Source of the DNA: Liopterus haemorrhoidalis | Taxonomy: Eukaryota > Arthropoda > Insecta > Coleoptera > Dytiscidae | DNA length: 64,000 bases | NCBI GenBank assembly: GCA_963971575.1 | Contig: OZ020622.1 | Coordinates: forward strand, 11,198,279 to 11,262,278 | Direction of reading: 5' to 3' | Shown here: piece after piece, positions 35,830 to 47,880 of the stretch | Numbering within the stretch: the first letter of the stretch is position 1 | How the letters are laid out: every line of letters begins with the position of its first letter | Position numbers and translations under genes: made by a program | The notes under the pieces: generated by a model | Told to the model about the DNA's origin: nothing | The model's input: only the letters and a program-made list of their open reading frames with translations | Databases searched by the model: none

Positions 35830-36079
35830 TAATAAAAAAAAAATCAGCTGTGGCCACCACAGGACCGACCGCCATCATAAAGTACTTATATAAATTACAT
35901 TCTAGCAGCAAAGTAGAAATAACTTGACCTAATATTTTCTAACAGAGATATTATTTATCATGACCATGGAAACGTTACATATAAATATGAAAAAATTGAG
36001 ACTGAAAAAATTTCGAAAAATTTTACAGAAATTATTCGAAATATTTCGTTTTATCAAAAAACGTCTCAAATAAAAGTTA

Positions 36080-36340
36080 TTAGTTATTGCTTTTATAGCA
36101 ACTTTTGTTTAATAATTTTTTTCGAGATATTTTTCTGTTGTGAAATATTCGCAAAAATCTTAAAATCGACACGAGTAACCGAATTTGCTCTACACGTGTA
36201 CACAGACAGACAGACAGACGGACGGACGGACAGAGAGACAGACAGAAGGACGGACAGACAGACATCATGCTAAAAATAGTCAAAACGTTATGTAGGGACC
36301 TCAATTCGTGGAGATCCATCGAAATCTCGAAACGTCAAAA
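36080..36340 (-). repeat. CAGA/CGGA microsatellite in an interspersed repeat
   Basis: The tract at about 36199-36266 is ACAGACAGACAG with GGACGGACGGAC interruptions. Its flanks (CTACACGTGTACACAGACAG; AGTCAAAACGTTATGTAGGG) look like another repeat family with an embedded tetranucleotide, but only one copy is in the window. Confidence 0.5.
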
Positions 36341-36548
36341 TTGGTATGATCACAATACCTCCCTTATATGTGTCGGCGGTCGGTAAAAATTGATGTGAAT
36401 TTTCACAAATTGAAAGTTGAGTCCAAATTATCGAGCTGATCCTGTAATGTACCGCGTAACGTAATGCTCTGTTGAAATGTTTGTCGCGAACGAATTGCAA
36501 ACTTCCTCTGGGTGAGGTGACGTACGGCAGTGTGTCCAATAAACTGTA

Positions 36549-36794
36549 AGGCCCGGTCTTTCTACCTTGAGGTGAACCTCTAGCCGACCGTCTGACAGTT
36601 GAGGTTATGTGATACTTTCTGTGCTGAACAGATGTCATCCCGTTTCTCAATACAAATTTATCTGACGGATAATGAGACTGACGTATTGAATTCACAGATT
36701 GGTAATAACATTTATGCAGCAGATGAAGTTCCAAATAACCTTACCTGTCAGACAGTTACCTAGAGGTTTACCTGAAGGTGGAGAGACCGGGCCT
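36549..36794. mobile_element. 246-bp MITE, AGGCCCGGTCTC termini
   Basis: AGGCCCGGTCTTTCTACCTT with AACCTCTAG and CTGTCTGACAG-type blocks at the left is the imperfect inverse of the right end (GTCAGACAG, CTAGAGGTTTACCTG, GAGACCGGGCCT). TIRs are about 55 bp. CAATAAA occurs just outside both ends, but a clean target duplication is not certain. Confidence 0.7.
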
Positions 36795-37203
36795 CAATAA
36801 ATTATTATTTTGAAAGTATCTTACCGAAGACTGCTGGTCCATCCAGGTCAATCGTAGGTCTCCACAGCTCCCAATCAGTGTCGTGTAGCATTTTTGAGTA
36901 CTAGTGCCTTCAGGAGATACCTAAAAAATAAAAATAAATTACAAAATTTTGTCAGCTTGAACTTGCAATTTGATTTAAAAAATGTCGTATAAAAAAATGT
37001 ATAAAAAATTGATTTGAAAATGCATACTAAAAATTTGAGTTCAGAAAAACCGATTTTAATGTAAAATAAAAACCTTAAATATTTCAAAAATTACATACTA
37101 CAAAACATTTTAGATTAAAAAACTGACTAAAAAGTAACAACAAAAATTTTAATTCAAAATAATGACCCGATAATTATATTAAATTCGAGTTTCAAAAATT
37201 ACT

Positions 37204-37387
37204 ATTATGTCTCATTTTGTAATACGTAACTAACAGGGAAAGTTCATTTTTTATGTTGTATATTGACAATACATTTATAATATTATCATAGTATTGGTTC
37301 ACACGGATACGCCAAAGTCTGTTTACACCACAATAGTCACCAAAGTAACCAGATCTAGTTTCGTATTACAAAATGAGACAGATTATA
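37204..37387. mobile_element. TCTCATTTTGTAATACG-family MITE
   Basis: The ends ATGTCTCATTTTGTAATACG and CGTATTACAAAATGAGACA are inverted repeats. The interior AAAGTAACCAGATCTAGTTT is shared with the GTTCACTTTTGT family. A related copy in reverse is at 63672-63970. Confidence 0.75.
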
Positions 37388-37389
37388 TA

Positions 37390-38650
37390 TTAATAAATAA
37401 AAAAAAAACACTCACCATAAGCACAATATCTCCTAGCAACCCTCCACCAACCCACTTCTTAGAAGTCCAATCTAAATTTTTCAAATTGAACACCAAGTCC
37501 GAAGTTTATCAACGAACCAGATTAAATCTAAAAAAAATAAATAAAATAAAATTCCAAAAATCCAAACTCAATTTTTTTTTACAAAAATCGATCAATTGCG
37601 GAAATATTGCGCTTCTAAAATTATTAACAAAAATATACATTTTAAAAATACTATTAAAGTCCGACTCACATATATCTTAACCGCAATCGAACGTTCATTT
37701 GCTGACATTAGACACCACTATCAACAATAAAAAAATTTAACAAATTCAAACACTAGCCCGACTGTTATAAAATTTTCCGGCTTTAGACCGATCACTAGCG
37801 GATAAAATTCCAAGCTACCGGTCAACATATATTATTCTAAAAATACAGATAAAATATAAAATATTATGCAACTATATCAATCCCGTATTAAATTTATTAG
37901 TTAAACAAATTTAATTAAAAATCCCTATTTAGTTCGAACTTGTTAAAAATTGTTAAGTCTTATCAAAATATCAGACATAGCACTCATTAAGAACTCATTA
38001 ATATCCGAAAATATTTTAATCCCTTATAAATTCAAGGTGAAATTATATAACTAATATTGCGTATTAAAATTTACAAAAAATACGTAAAAATAATTGAAAA
38101 AAATGCATAGAAATGCCTATTTTTAAAAAAAATATATAATTCCCACCTTTCTCAAAATTTTTGGTAGCAACCACAGGATGCAGGATAATTTTAAATGTCC
38201 TTTCAGCAACTTCCAGACATTCATTTGGCTTTTTCCAAACATCCAGGCACTAAATTTTATTTTGTTTTAAATCAAAACTTTATAAAACAATTTTTTTAAA
38301 TATTAAAACGTTGTGAAACGTTTTTTTTTGCACACAAATTTTAAAAAAATATAATTTGTTATAATATTCTTTTAAACTAATAAAAATATAATTTAATTTT
38401 GTTTTAAAACTATTAATTTTGTTGTTTAAACAAATTAATTAACTTAAAAATATTTTTTAATACTTTTTTAAAGTTTTAGCACACGTAAATCACACAAAAC
38501 GTTGATGAGAAGACACTGATCAGAATTCACCCACACCACAAATCACCCAGAGGTAACTAGCTTGATAACGTATCCAAGCACAGCGCTTTAGAGGGAGTTA
38601 GATACGCTTGCGCAGTCGGGCCTGCTCAGTAATTTTATATTTGTGAAATG
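37390..38650. other. AT-rich spacer
   Basis: A lysine-rich plus frame (37294-37680) lies across the MITE edge and is composition-driven. Nothing else is supported. Confidence 0.3.
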
Positions 38651-38653
38651 ATA

Positions 38654-39730
38654 TTTTTAGGGTTTTGTAGGTATGACCAAAAAACCCTTATACCGTCATT
38701 TTGTCGTCTGTCTGTCTGTCTGTCTATCTGTCTGTTCGGTAAAAATTGTAGCCTAACGGCTAAACCTAGAGAGTTGAAATTTGGCATGCTTATACAACTC
38801 TTTGACCCGCACATAGGAAAAATGCTAAAACATCTAAAAAACATATCCCCCTAAAAATACAAACAAATATGTGCTCATCAAAAAAGAAATATTTTTTTAA
38901 ATTCTGAGTAGGGTATCAAATGAAAGCCCTTGGTACGTGGATTAACGATCAAAATTTTATTTTTGCAAAATAAGTTATATTGATGCGATTTTTGCCAAAA
39001 TTGTGCAAAAAAATTTTGTCCCACAGCCTGTAGCCCAGATGGTTTAAACTAAAAATCTGAAAAAAATCTAAGTAATGTACATTGGTGTGAACCGGAATAG
39101 TACAACAGGAATGTTTGACCAGATTACGTTTTTGGAAAAAAACGCATTTTTTTTGATTTTTTGCTAATAATGTACACAAGTTGTAGCTTTGTAACACGCT
39201 ACAATGGAACGTGTATGCTGGTGTAGTGGTTTTGACGCTGGCGTTTCACACAAGTAGCTCGTTCCGAAAGGGATCGAACCCTGCGAGAAGAGATAATATT
39301 ATTTTTTGTTTTTTTTTTTTTTTTAATTTTTATATTGTTTAATTCATTTTTTCAAAATTCTAGTTATATTTTGGCAAATGTTGCATTTAATTTTTAAAAG
39401 CGTAAATTTAATAACCAGTGGAAATTGTTTAAATTATAATTTAATTCTGTTTCAATGTACACGAGATCAGAGGGGCGGAACTTATAACAACCAATGGAAG
39501 CCATAGGCGCAATTTTTAAAATTCTTAATGAACCTTGCTATATATATATAAAAAAAATATACTGGACATATTTAGAAACCTAAATAATGGTATTAGGCGT
39601 TCGAATTAAAATTAACAAAAAAAATATTTTAATATAAAATTTGTTTTGGCATCCCAAATAATCATCATTCACTTACTAAATACCTGCAAAACCCTGAAAT
39701 GTGTGAAAATTCACACTTCACATCATTTTT
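38654..39730 (+). mobile_element. Full-length HINE, uninterrupted
   Basis: The best reference copy, about 1.08 kb. It has 5' TTTTTAGGGTTTTGTAGGTA, a short GTCT tract (one GTCTATCT interruption), the GTTGAAATTTGGCATGC block and the GGGTATCAAATGAAAGCCC block. Then come AATGTACATTGGTGTGAACC, the tRNA-like module (A-box 39219-39229, B-box 39272-39280), ACCTGCAAAACCCTG and the hairpin 39701-39716. No open reading frame and no TIR. Confidence 0.8.
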
Positions 39731-39785
39731 AATTATTGACTTGAAACATATGTTAAAAGTTACACCCCCTGCCACTATTCACTCA

Positions 39786-40384
39786 TACCCTTTTCACACT
39801 AGAACTTTAAGATCGGATGTTAAAGTGAATGTATCTTTAAACGCTAATGTGAAACCGTATGGCCTCGTCTAAATACAAGCGATGTTTAAGACAGAGATCT
39901 GCGTCTTAAACATCGTCCGCATTGCCAACTTAATTTCTATTATAAAAAAATACTGCTTGAATTTGTGCTGTCAACATTTTATATTATCATAAACAAGAAT
40001 ACTGTATTATATCGACGTTATAAGAAGTTTATACTTATTGTTATAATAAAATTATTTATTTTAATAATGTGTTTAATAAAATGCTACAATAATTGAGATA
40101 AAATGTATCGACTTATCGACGTAAATACAGGTGTAATATATTCTTTATTGTAATGTCTTTATTGTAGAATGAAATGAAATATCCATATTTGTTTATAATA
40201 ATTCAAAATGTGCGTCTGCGCAGACAGTTAAAAACTGGTAATTTCATGACGGTAACTTAAGGACAAAATTACTGTAGCTGATGACAGCACCGGAGATTTA
40301 AACATTAAGTGTGAAAGCATACCGATGTTAAACATCGGTGAACTTTAAGTTCACTCGTCTTAAAGTTCTAGTGTGAAAAGGGTA
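39786..40384. mobile_element. 599-bp MITE, sister of 8577-9178, TCA TSD
   Basis: Same TACCCTTTTCACACTAGA ends, flanked by TCA at 39783-39785 and 40385-40387. It is the reverse orientation of the 8.6-kb copy and very similar along its length. The two copies confirm the element's exact ends and a 3-bp duplication with T-N-A sites. Confidence 0.9.
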
Positions 40385-41017
40385 TCATGGCATGATTTCT
40401 CGGTTGCGGTTGAAACATTTATGTCAGTCCTAGTCTAGTAATATATTCAGGGACTGTAATTTCGATTCACATTTTTAGGGTTTTGTAGGTTTGACCAAAA
40501 AACCCTTATACCGTCATTTTGTCGTCTGTATGTCTGTCTGTTCGGTAAAAATTGTAGCCAAACGGCTAAACCTAGAAGTTGAAATTTGGCATGCTTATAC
40601 AACTCTTTAACCCGCACATAGGAAAAATACTAAAACATCTAAAAAACATATCCCCCTAAAAATATAAACAAATACGTGCTCATCGAAAAAAAATAAATAT
40701 TTTTTAAAAATTCTAATAGGGTATCAAATGAAAGCCCTTAGTACGTGGATTAACGATCAAAATTTTATTTTTGCAAAATAAATTATTTTGACGCGATTTT
40801 TGCCAAAATTGTGCAAAAAATTTTTTGTCCCACACCCTGTAGCCCATATGGTTTAAACTAAAATTCTGAAAAAATTCTAAGTAATGTACATTTGTGTGAA
40901 CCGGAATAGTACAACAGGAATTTTTGATCAGATTGTTTTCGGAAAATTACGCATTTTTTGTGTTTTTTGCTTGACCATGTAAAATATTTAATAACTTATG
41001 TGACACAGTAAAACAGC

Positions 41018-41085
41018 CTTCTTTGATAGTGTAATGGTTAGCATGCTCGCGTTCTAATTTGCAAACTAAGGTTCGATCCGATCTC
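41018..41085 (+). promoter_or_regulatory. Alternative tRNA-like module in HINE
   Basis: The A-box TAGTGTAATGG (41027-41037, extended TAGTGTAATGGTTAGCAT) and B-box GTTCGATCC (41071-41079) are closer to consensus than those of the other HINEs. They share little with them outside the boxes, and the CGATCC..GGATCG hairpin is absent. Upstream and downstream HINE sequence is collinear with the other copies, so this looks like a replaced module. Confidence 0.6.
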
Positions 41086-41360
41086 GAGACAATTTTATTT
41101 TTTCTGTTTTTTTGCATTTTTATTTTGTTTTAATTATTTTTTCAAAATTCTAGTTATATTTGGGCAAATATTGCATTTAATTTTTAAAAGCGTAAATTTA
41201 ATAACCAGTAAAATTGTTGAAATTGAATACACGAAATCAGAGGGGCGGAGTTATGACTTAAAACAACCAATGGCAGCCATAGGTGCAATTTTCAAAATCT
41301 TAATGAACCTTGCTAAAAAAATAAAAATACTGCACATATTTAGAAATTTAAATAATGGTG

Positions 41361-41659
41361 TAAGCAGTTCACTTTTGTAAGAACAAACTAACAGGAAATT
41401 TTGTTTTTCAATAGTTTGCACCTCTGAAGCTGTATGTCATGTTGGTATTAAAAAATGTCACTTTTTTAAAATGTCGATCCATTTGACATATGTCATAATG
41501 AAAAATTATATCTTAATTACAATGATCATAACCTTATCAACCTAAAGTCGGTTTTACAGCGTAAAGAATATTTTTAATTGACATTTAAAGTCAGTAATAC
41601 ACTATAAAAGTAACCAAAATAACCAGATTTAGTTTGTTCTTACAAAAGTGAACAGCTTA
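41361..41659. mobile_element. GTTCACTTTTGT-family MITE in HINE
   Basis: The ends TAAGCAGTTCACTTTTGTAA and TTACAAAAGTGAACAGCTTA are inverted repeats. The insertion interrupts HINE sequence at a TA (left copy mutated to TG). 299 bp, non-coding. Confidence 0.8.
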
Positions 41660-41829
41660 TATTAGGCATTCGAATTAAAAGTAAAAAAAAAAATATTTTG
41701 AACATAAAATTTGTTTTGGCATCCCAAATAATCACTCACTTACTAAATACCTGCGAAACCCTGAAATGTGTGAAAATTCACACTTCACATCAATTTTTTA
41801 TGGTGCAAAATCATGAACGATGACGGAGG

Positions 41830-42195
41830 CATTGTAAAAAGTATGAAGCATTTGAGATGTGGATTTATCGTAGAATGTTGGACAGAATATACAGAACGTC
41901 TGTTAAATGTTAAGTTTATCCAAAGAATGAAAATAGATATGAAAGTGTTGACCAATTACAAGCAAGAAAGCTTCAGTGCGTCAGCCATATCACGAGGAAT
42001 TATAGCAGATTCCGTCTACTGCAGAATATATTATAAGTAAAAGTGCTGGGAAAACGGAGAGCTGGAAGAACTAAAATCTTGTGGTTGAAGAATTTTAGAA
42101 CATGTTTAAAATGACTACTAAATAATTATTTCAAGCAGCAGTCAACAAAGTAGCGAGAGCCAGAATGGTTGCCAATATCCAAAACGGATAGGACC
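41830..42195 (+). pseudogene. LINE endonuclease-reverse transcriptase C-terminal remnant
   Basis: Across several frames the sequence reads FEMWIYRRMLDR, KLQ..SHI.R, then GKRRAGRTKILWLKNFRT and FKQQSTK. This order is typical of the C-terminus of insect endonuclease-reverse transcriptase LINEs. It has stops and frameshifts. Confidence 0.65.
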
Positions 42196-42307
42196 TTTAA
42201 GAAAAAGAGATATAAATTAGATTCTATTAAGTATAATACAAAATGTCGTCAGTACGAATTTCAATTGTCTGTCTATAACTAAAAGATAATTATACTAGTA
42301 GACAATA

Positions 42308-43475
42308 ATGTTAGTCTTTGACAGATTCATAGTCCCAATTATGCTGTATGGAAGTGAAATATGGAGCTTGAAAGAGTATGAAAAAGTGGAGCAAGTACAG
42401 TACAAATACATCCGACGGGTACTGGGTGTTGATAAAAGAACTCCAATTTACATTCTGTTAGAGGAAGCAAAGAGATTTCATTTAAGCACCGAGCAAGGAA
42501 AACGGGACATGAACTATGAAGACAGAACCAGAAGAACACCATGGAAAGTATATGTGCATGAATGTTGGGAAGAGATAAGGAGAAAATAAGAAAGAAATAG
42601 AACAAGAAATAAATGGGAAGAACAAAGACAGGAATATTACCAACAAAAGGGATACTCAACTATAGAAATAGAAAATCGGAGGCAGACAGGGTGCATGATA
42701 AAAGAGACATAATTATAAGACTATATTACATTGTTATAAGAAATAAAGATATCCAGACGCAAATTAGAAGGGAGAAAATACTTAAATCTACTTATAACCC
42801 TAGATACAAATTTCTTCAGACAAACGACCTGCCATATTACCTTCTAAAAAAAACAACAAAAACCTGCAAATCATAGCTAGATTTCGTGTCGAAATGAAGA
42901 GAGGGGTAACGGTTACTGGCTGAAAACCGAAGATAGAATATGCAGAAAATACCACAACGCAGTACAGTCTGTTTCAAACGCTTAGGCGGAACTAGATTTT
43001 GCAATTTAGTTACTTTCATCGCTTAAATCGTGCTTTTCGGCCGTTTTGTTTAAGCTTTGTAAATCATACTTACAATAAACATTTTTTCGTTAAGGTTAAT
43101 ATCATTTTAAAATGTCATTTTCTTTATATTTTGATTTTTTGTGTCATTCTTAATAGAAATTTCCCATTTACTTATTTTTTTGCCATTAAAAATAATTTAA
43201 TTTTGACATAGGTCATTCGTTTCCATGGTTTCATTGTTGTAATATTGAATTTTGACATTCCAACGTGAAAAAATGAAATAACCCAAGCAAGGTCCCTTGT
43301 CGTGACAACCTAAAAGAACGAAATTCCCATTTAGTTCCGCCTAAGCGTTTGAAACAGACTGTAGAGAACATTGAACACTTAAGTAGAGACTGTGAAGAAG
43401 AACTCAGAAATGCGATATCATCTCTGCATATTCCAAGTGATGTTTACCCGGAAGTTCAATAGATGAAAAGAGTGA
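42308..43475 (+). pseudogene. LINE C-terminal ORF remnant split by a MITE
   Basis: The frame 42308-42589 carries FIVPIMLYGSEIWSLKEYEK and YIRRVLGVDKRTP, the post-palm region of LINE reverse transcriptases. Downstream are ERGNGYWLKTEDRICRKYHN and, beyond the MITE at 42965-43361, ENIEHLSRDCEEELRN. These two pieces form the C..C...EHL...C cluster, so the MITE interrupts that putative zinc-binding motif. It has several stops. It is related to the minus-strand copies at 18.1 and 48.8 kb. Confidence 0.75.
42965..43361. mobile_element. GGCGGAACTA-family MITE, long form, TA TSD
   Basis: CAGTCTGTTTCAAACGCTTA is the exact inverse of TAAGCGTTTGAAACAGACTG. TA flanks it (42963-42964, 43362-43363). The interior (GTTTAAGCTTTGTAAATCAT, TCCATGGTTTC, CGTGACAACCTAAAAGAACG) matches 14830-15220. 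397 bp; it sits inside a LINE coding region. Confidence 0.9.
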
Positions 43476-45320
43476 AGAACAGAAAGACAAAATTACATTC
43501 ACTGTGAAATGTCCTTGTATAATTTTAATTTTATTACGTTTATGATAAAAATTAATTATTCACAATCAAGTATAGTTTAAAACTTTCTAAAACGTAAATT
43601 GAATTGTAAATTTTAATACCGCAAGGTAAAAATAAAGAGCTTACTACTACTAATAGACATTGTAGTTAATTTTTGTACCCATTCAATGATAAATGGAGAT
43701 CGCTGTAAGAAGATTAAATAGGTTGATATTTTCAGGATTCCAATAGAATAGAACCCACAAGGCAACAGGCGCGTCGGCAGACCATCCATGACCTGTAAAC
43801 GTAAGGTTACCAAAAAAACTCAAAATGTATAAACTTGATGTCAGCTTAAGTTCTTGGCTCGTATTCGAGTAATAAGGCGACAATTTACTGAGGCCTTATG
43901 CTCCAGCAAGGTGTTAGATCAACTAATATATGTTAAATACCAATTTTTTCATATTCTCTTTGACAGAAACAGAAAATTCCTAAGAAGAGAGAGAGAACAA
44001 AAGAATAATGATAATTTCTCATAGAAAAGATAATTCTTATATTTTAAAAGTATCCTTCAATTTATAAAATTGATCCGCAAATTGTTGAATCTCATCAATA
44101 TCCTTTAATACAATTGCTTTTCCAATCTGGTAATTTTTATGTCCATAAAATTAAATTGAAATATTCATTCAATTTAACAAAGTAGCCAAAATGTTCTAGT
44201 CTAGCAAGCTTTTCACAATACCCTAACTCTTTTAAATGACTTAAAATATTGCCTTAATTTAAAACCGAACTGTAATGAGACTGTGAAACCAAAACCAATA
44301 TAGAGCTGTTTTTTTTTTTCTGTATCCTTCTGAGCCTTACAACTTTATCATCATTAACGCACTGTCATTTTTCATCCTCGTTTTAAAACAGCGGCGGATC
44401 TGAATTATTCAATTATTGATTAGAAATTTTTTAAATACTTCTATACAAGAAGATGATAACTGAATACGAAACTAAGAACAAAATAGGTTACTGCATGTTG
44501 AAAAGACAATATCGGAAAACATGAGACCCTCTCTACACCAAGCATATCGCTGTAGGAGTTTAGACGTGATGTCAATAAGTAGTAAGCTTGCAGTAAATCG
44601 CAACAGTGTCACAACTCAAAATTTGGCACTTTTGATTTACTGATTTTGAAGGAATATCTTCGAGGTGCAGTTTTAACTGATATAACATCAAACGTAGCTG
44701 CCATATTTCGCCACTAGAGGGTTAGTTGTATCGTCGTGGTTGTCATTAATATCTTCTTTAATAATATAAATAGTTCCGTCTTTTCCATAAGGGCACATGG
44801 AGCACGAGCCCATAGCCTTTGATGGGAGCCTCAAAATGCCAAGGTCATCTTTTACACCGAAAAAAGAGGAGCGCTTTTTTAGTCCAATTTTACTAAGAAT
44901 TGCCGTTAAATATTAATAAATTCTAGGCACGCCTATGTGTTGCGCCATTACAGTCAGCAACATGGCAGAAAGCTGTGTAAAAACAAAATTGAAAAAATCC
45001 ACCACAGAGTCAATTAGACGATTAAAATGACAAATTTATTTAGTCCATCTCTGGGAGTTAACGTAATGTTACAGCAACTCAATTACGCTCTGTTGCTCGA
45101 TTGGTTAATCTTGCTAAAGCACCTGCTACACAAAAACAAATTATTATTATAATTAACAATCACATTAACAGCAAATAAAAGTAATAGCGACACTTTTGCA
45201 ATGCATATTCTCTCAGAAAATAAAAATGGTTGAGGTATGGTAGCCAGAAGAACATATTCTCTACCTGAATAAATATTCACTATTTTTATTCATTATGTTT
45301 TGGCGCTCATTCAAATTATT
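43476..45320. other. Unassigned AT-rich stretch
   Basis: No gene supported. CTCAAAATTTGGCACTTTTG near 44617 and the GTAGCTGCCATATTTCGCCA stretch near 44695 look like parts of an interspersed repeat, but there is no second copy here. Confidence 0.3.
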
Positions 45321-45329
45321 CGTGCTCAA

Positions 45330-45740
45330 ATTTGTAAATATATATACTTATTCTTTTGGTACAAAGCTATACCAAAAAATACCAAATTTCTTCCGATACA
45401 ATCCGGTTTAGAGAAAATATCAGTTTTTGAGTTTAAAGCTAATGTATTGGCAGAAAACCACTCTTTAGGTCTTTCAACTACCTCGGAGGATGGCAATAGT
45501 AAGCTGTTAACTGACTGATGTTTTGTTAGTAGAGTTGTGTCATCGGAATAAAGTATAAGTTCTGAATCACAGTTTTTTTTTTATAATTTCGTTATGTCGT
45601 TAATAAATATTATAAATAGTAGTAGCCCAATTATGGCACCTTGGCCGATTACGCTTATACTATTGCAACGTGTAAACATTTGAAATCCATCCCAATTTAG
45701 TTACTTTGGATATCCGAGAATAAATCCTATACCAATAGCG
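45330..45740 (-). pseudogene. LINE reverse transcriptase fragment (motifs B-C)
   Basis: The minus-strand translation shows QGAIIGLLLFIIFINDI (the PQGSILGPLLF motif B region) and, past one stop, LILYSDDTTLLTK, which contains the catalytic motif C (YADD, here YSDD). A VERPKEWFSANTLALNSKT block follows. This order identifies a jockey/CR1-like LINE. There are multiple disabling changes. Confidence 0.8.
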
Positions 45741-46600
45741 ACAAAGACGCATTCTACGCCAAAAATTACAGTTTTTGTTCTGTTGCACTTATTTTTCTGT
45801 CACTCGTTCTTTTGTTGATGCTCTGCTGTTACTGCTCATTCGTGGTATAATTGAGGAATTTAATTTTGGATTGTTTCCTGACTTTTGATACAGCTTATCT
45901 ATATGATGTAGTTCAGCTTGTATTGATTTGGTTTACCCATTCACCACATCATAAAATATTCTAATATATGTTAATATTACATTTTCACAAGCTCCATAGC
46001 CTTCGGTGACAAGATTAAATTAGCGATTAACTTATAATACACGCAACAAAATCTGCGATTAAAATAAAAAGAAAAATAGAAAATTAATATATTGTAATAG
46101 AAACACAAAATAGTATCAACACGCATTTTTGACGTATTTATTACGATAAAGGAAACCGAATATTAACCTTTACATTTTTATGGATATTTTGTAAGATTTC
46201 AGACATTTTTTAAACAGAATTAGGTTATTGTAGATTATATATTTGATAAGCTAAACACTTTATATAATCCCTGTTTATCTTTGCTTGTTTTGATTAGGTT
46301 GGTCTTAAATTAATCATCCAGTTGACTTCGGTTCATTTACATTTACGCACGATTTAAATTACAATCCGTTCTTGACTTACGTTCACGCACTTTCCGATTA
46401 GGTCCGAAAGTAACCGAGTCCAGTTGCATCAATAAACAAACATTCAGGCCAACTCGGACCGCAATCCTTCTTTTTTATTCAGTCTTTATTCAATCGGTTG
46501 AACTGCAATATCATGAACGGTTTCACGCTCATTCGTTACCATGGGGCGACGGTGTTTTCGTAAACTAAAACTATAAAAAAGTAGTTCAAATATAGTTTTA
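45741..46600. other. Unassigned stretch
   Basis: No recognisable element, though 46360-46560 is somewhat less AT-rich. Confidence 0.3.
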
Positions 46601-46619
46601 GAGCTTTTTTAACTATTAA

Positions 46620-47880
46620 AATCTATAGAGGCAATACAGAACTGCCATCAGACTTGCAACTGGAGCATATCGCACAAGCCCAATCTCCAGTCTTCTGAAC
46701 CTAACTAGACAGTATTCTCTTAGTAGTCGTAGAAAACAGGTTTTATTAAAGTATTTCATAAACCTATCATGCAAAGCAAATCATCCTACTTTCCCATGCA
46801 TATTTACTACCCGCAACAACATCTACCAAATCCAGCACCCATCAGTCAACCCAGTCCATATCCAGATAGCAAATAATTTCAACGACCTTAATATTTCCAT
46901 CCCCCAGAAGATGCAAGGTGAAAATATTATCAACACCTCGCCGTGGTTGATCAGTAAACCAACCTGCAATATACAACTCAGCAACCTGTGAGAATTTCGC
47001 CAGATTAGCCAACAATACAAAGATTTTACACCAATATACACTGATGCCTCAATTCTTGACAACTTGACAACTGCTGTGGAACAGCTGTAGTAGAGAACGA
47101 TTAAATACACCAGTATCGCGTACCTAGTCCCTCTAGTATACATACAGCAGAAGCAACAGGAATATTAAAAAGCTTGGAGATAATAGAAGAAAAGAACAAA
47201 TCAAAATTCGCAATATTCACGGATTCTTTGAGCGTACTGACAAACATTGAACAGATTTGTTCAAAAAATACATTAGTGCAATCACTTCAAGAAAAGTTTC
47301 ACTATCTTAAAACCCGTGGTATAGAAGTACACCTTATTTGGATCCCTTCTCATGTTGGTATTCCAGGCAATGAGAAAAACGACATTGCTGCTAAAGAGTC
47401 CACCCGAAAGGAATCACCGTTGAACATAATTACCCAAGCAACTGACCTTAAAAATTAAATTGGTAAAAGGCTAATATGAGCTTAAAGGAGACTTTGTTAA
47501 AAAAGTAGTCGCATTTTGATAAAACAAATCTTTCATTTCGAATTCACAAAAACCCTTCATAAATCTCAGAGATAAAAGCTCGTACAACAAGAAGAAAGAA
47601 AATGGAAAGACCTAAGAGACAATAAACTAGGTCGAATAAAAGAAGTAACCAAAAAATGGGAAATTTGAAGGTACAAGAAGACAGCAAATAGCAACGACCA
47701 GACTAATAATTGGACATTCCTGACTGACAGACCAATACAGACTTGAAAGCATAGACCCACCAACCTGTGACGAGTGTAATACAAGGCTGACAGTCGAACA
47801 TATATTATAATAGACTGCACGAAATACAAAACGATACGACAACGACACCCTCAGTGACAAGGCAGAAAACCTGGCAAATC
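46620..47880 (+). pseudogene. I/jockey-like LINE: RT thumb, RNase H and zinc-knuckle remnant
   Basis: The order reads RTAIRLATGAYRTSP (after the polymerase), HPTFPCIFTTRNN and INTSPWLISKP. The RNase H domain starts at IYTDAS and continues in 47174-47458 with FAIFTDSLSVL and LIWIPSHVGIPGNEKNDIAA. A C-terminal RLIIGHS..., PPTCDECNTRLTVEHIL cluster follows. RNase H of this kind is typical of I-clade and some jockey-group LINEs. Frameshifts and stops are frequent. A mariner 3' scrap interrupts it at about 47485-47580. Confidence 0.85.
47485..47580 (+). mobile_element. mariner 3'-end scrap inside the LINE
   Basis: GTAGTCGCATTTTGATAAAA and the following CAAATCTTTCATTTCGAATT are essentially identical to 49618-49680, downstream of the second-lineage mariner pseudogene. 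Only the 3' terminal region is present. Confidence 0.8.

Larger units (their letters stand above)
40472..41799 (+). mobile_element. HINE with a divergent tRNA-like module and a nested MITE
   Basis: 5' TTTTTAGGGTTTTGTAGGTT, only two or three GTCT units, the usual body, then a different module at about 40985-41085 in place of the usual one. The 3' body and hairpin are normal. The MITE at 41361-41659 splits TAATGGTATTAGGC. The 3' end abuts a LINE remnant. Confidence 0.8.

Noticed and set aside
37294..37680. 128-residue Lys/Thr/Ser-rich ORF
   Set aside because: Begins inside a MITE and is explained by A-rich composition; no motifs.
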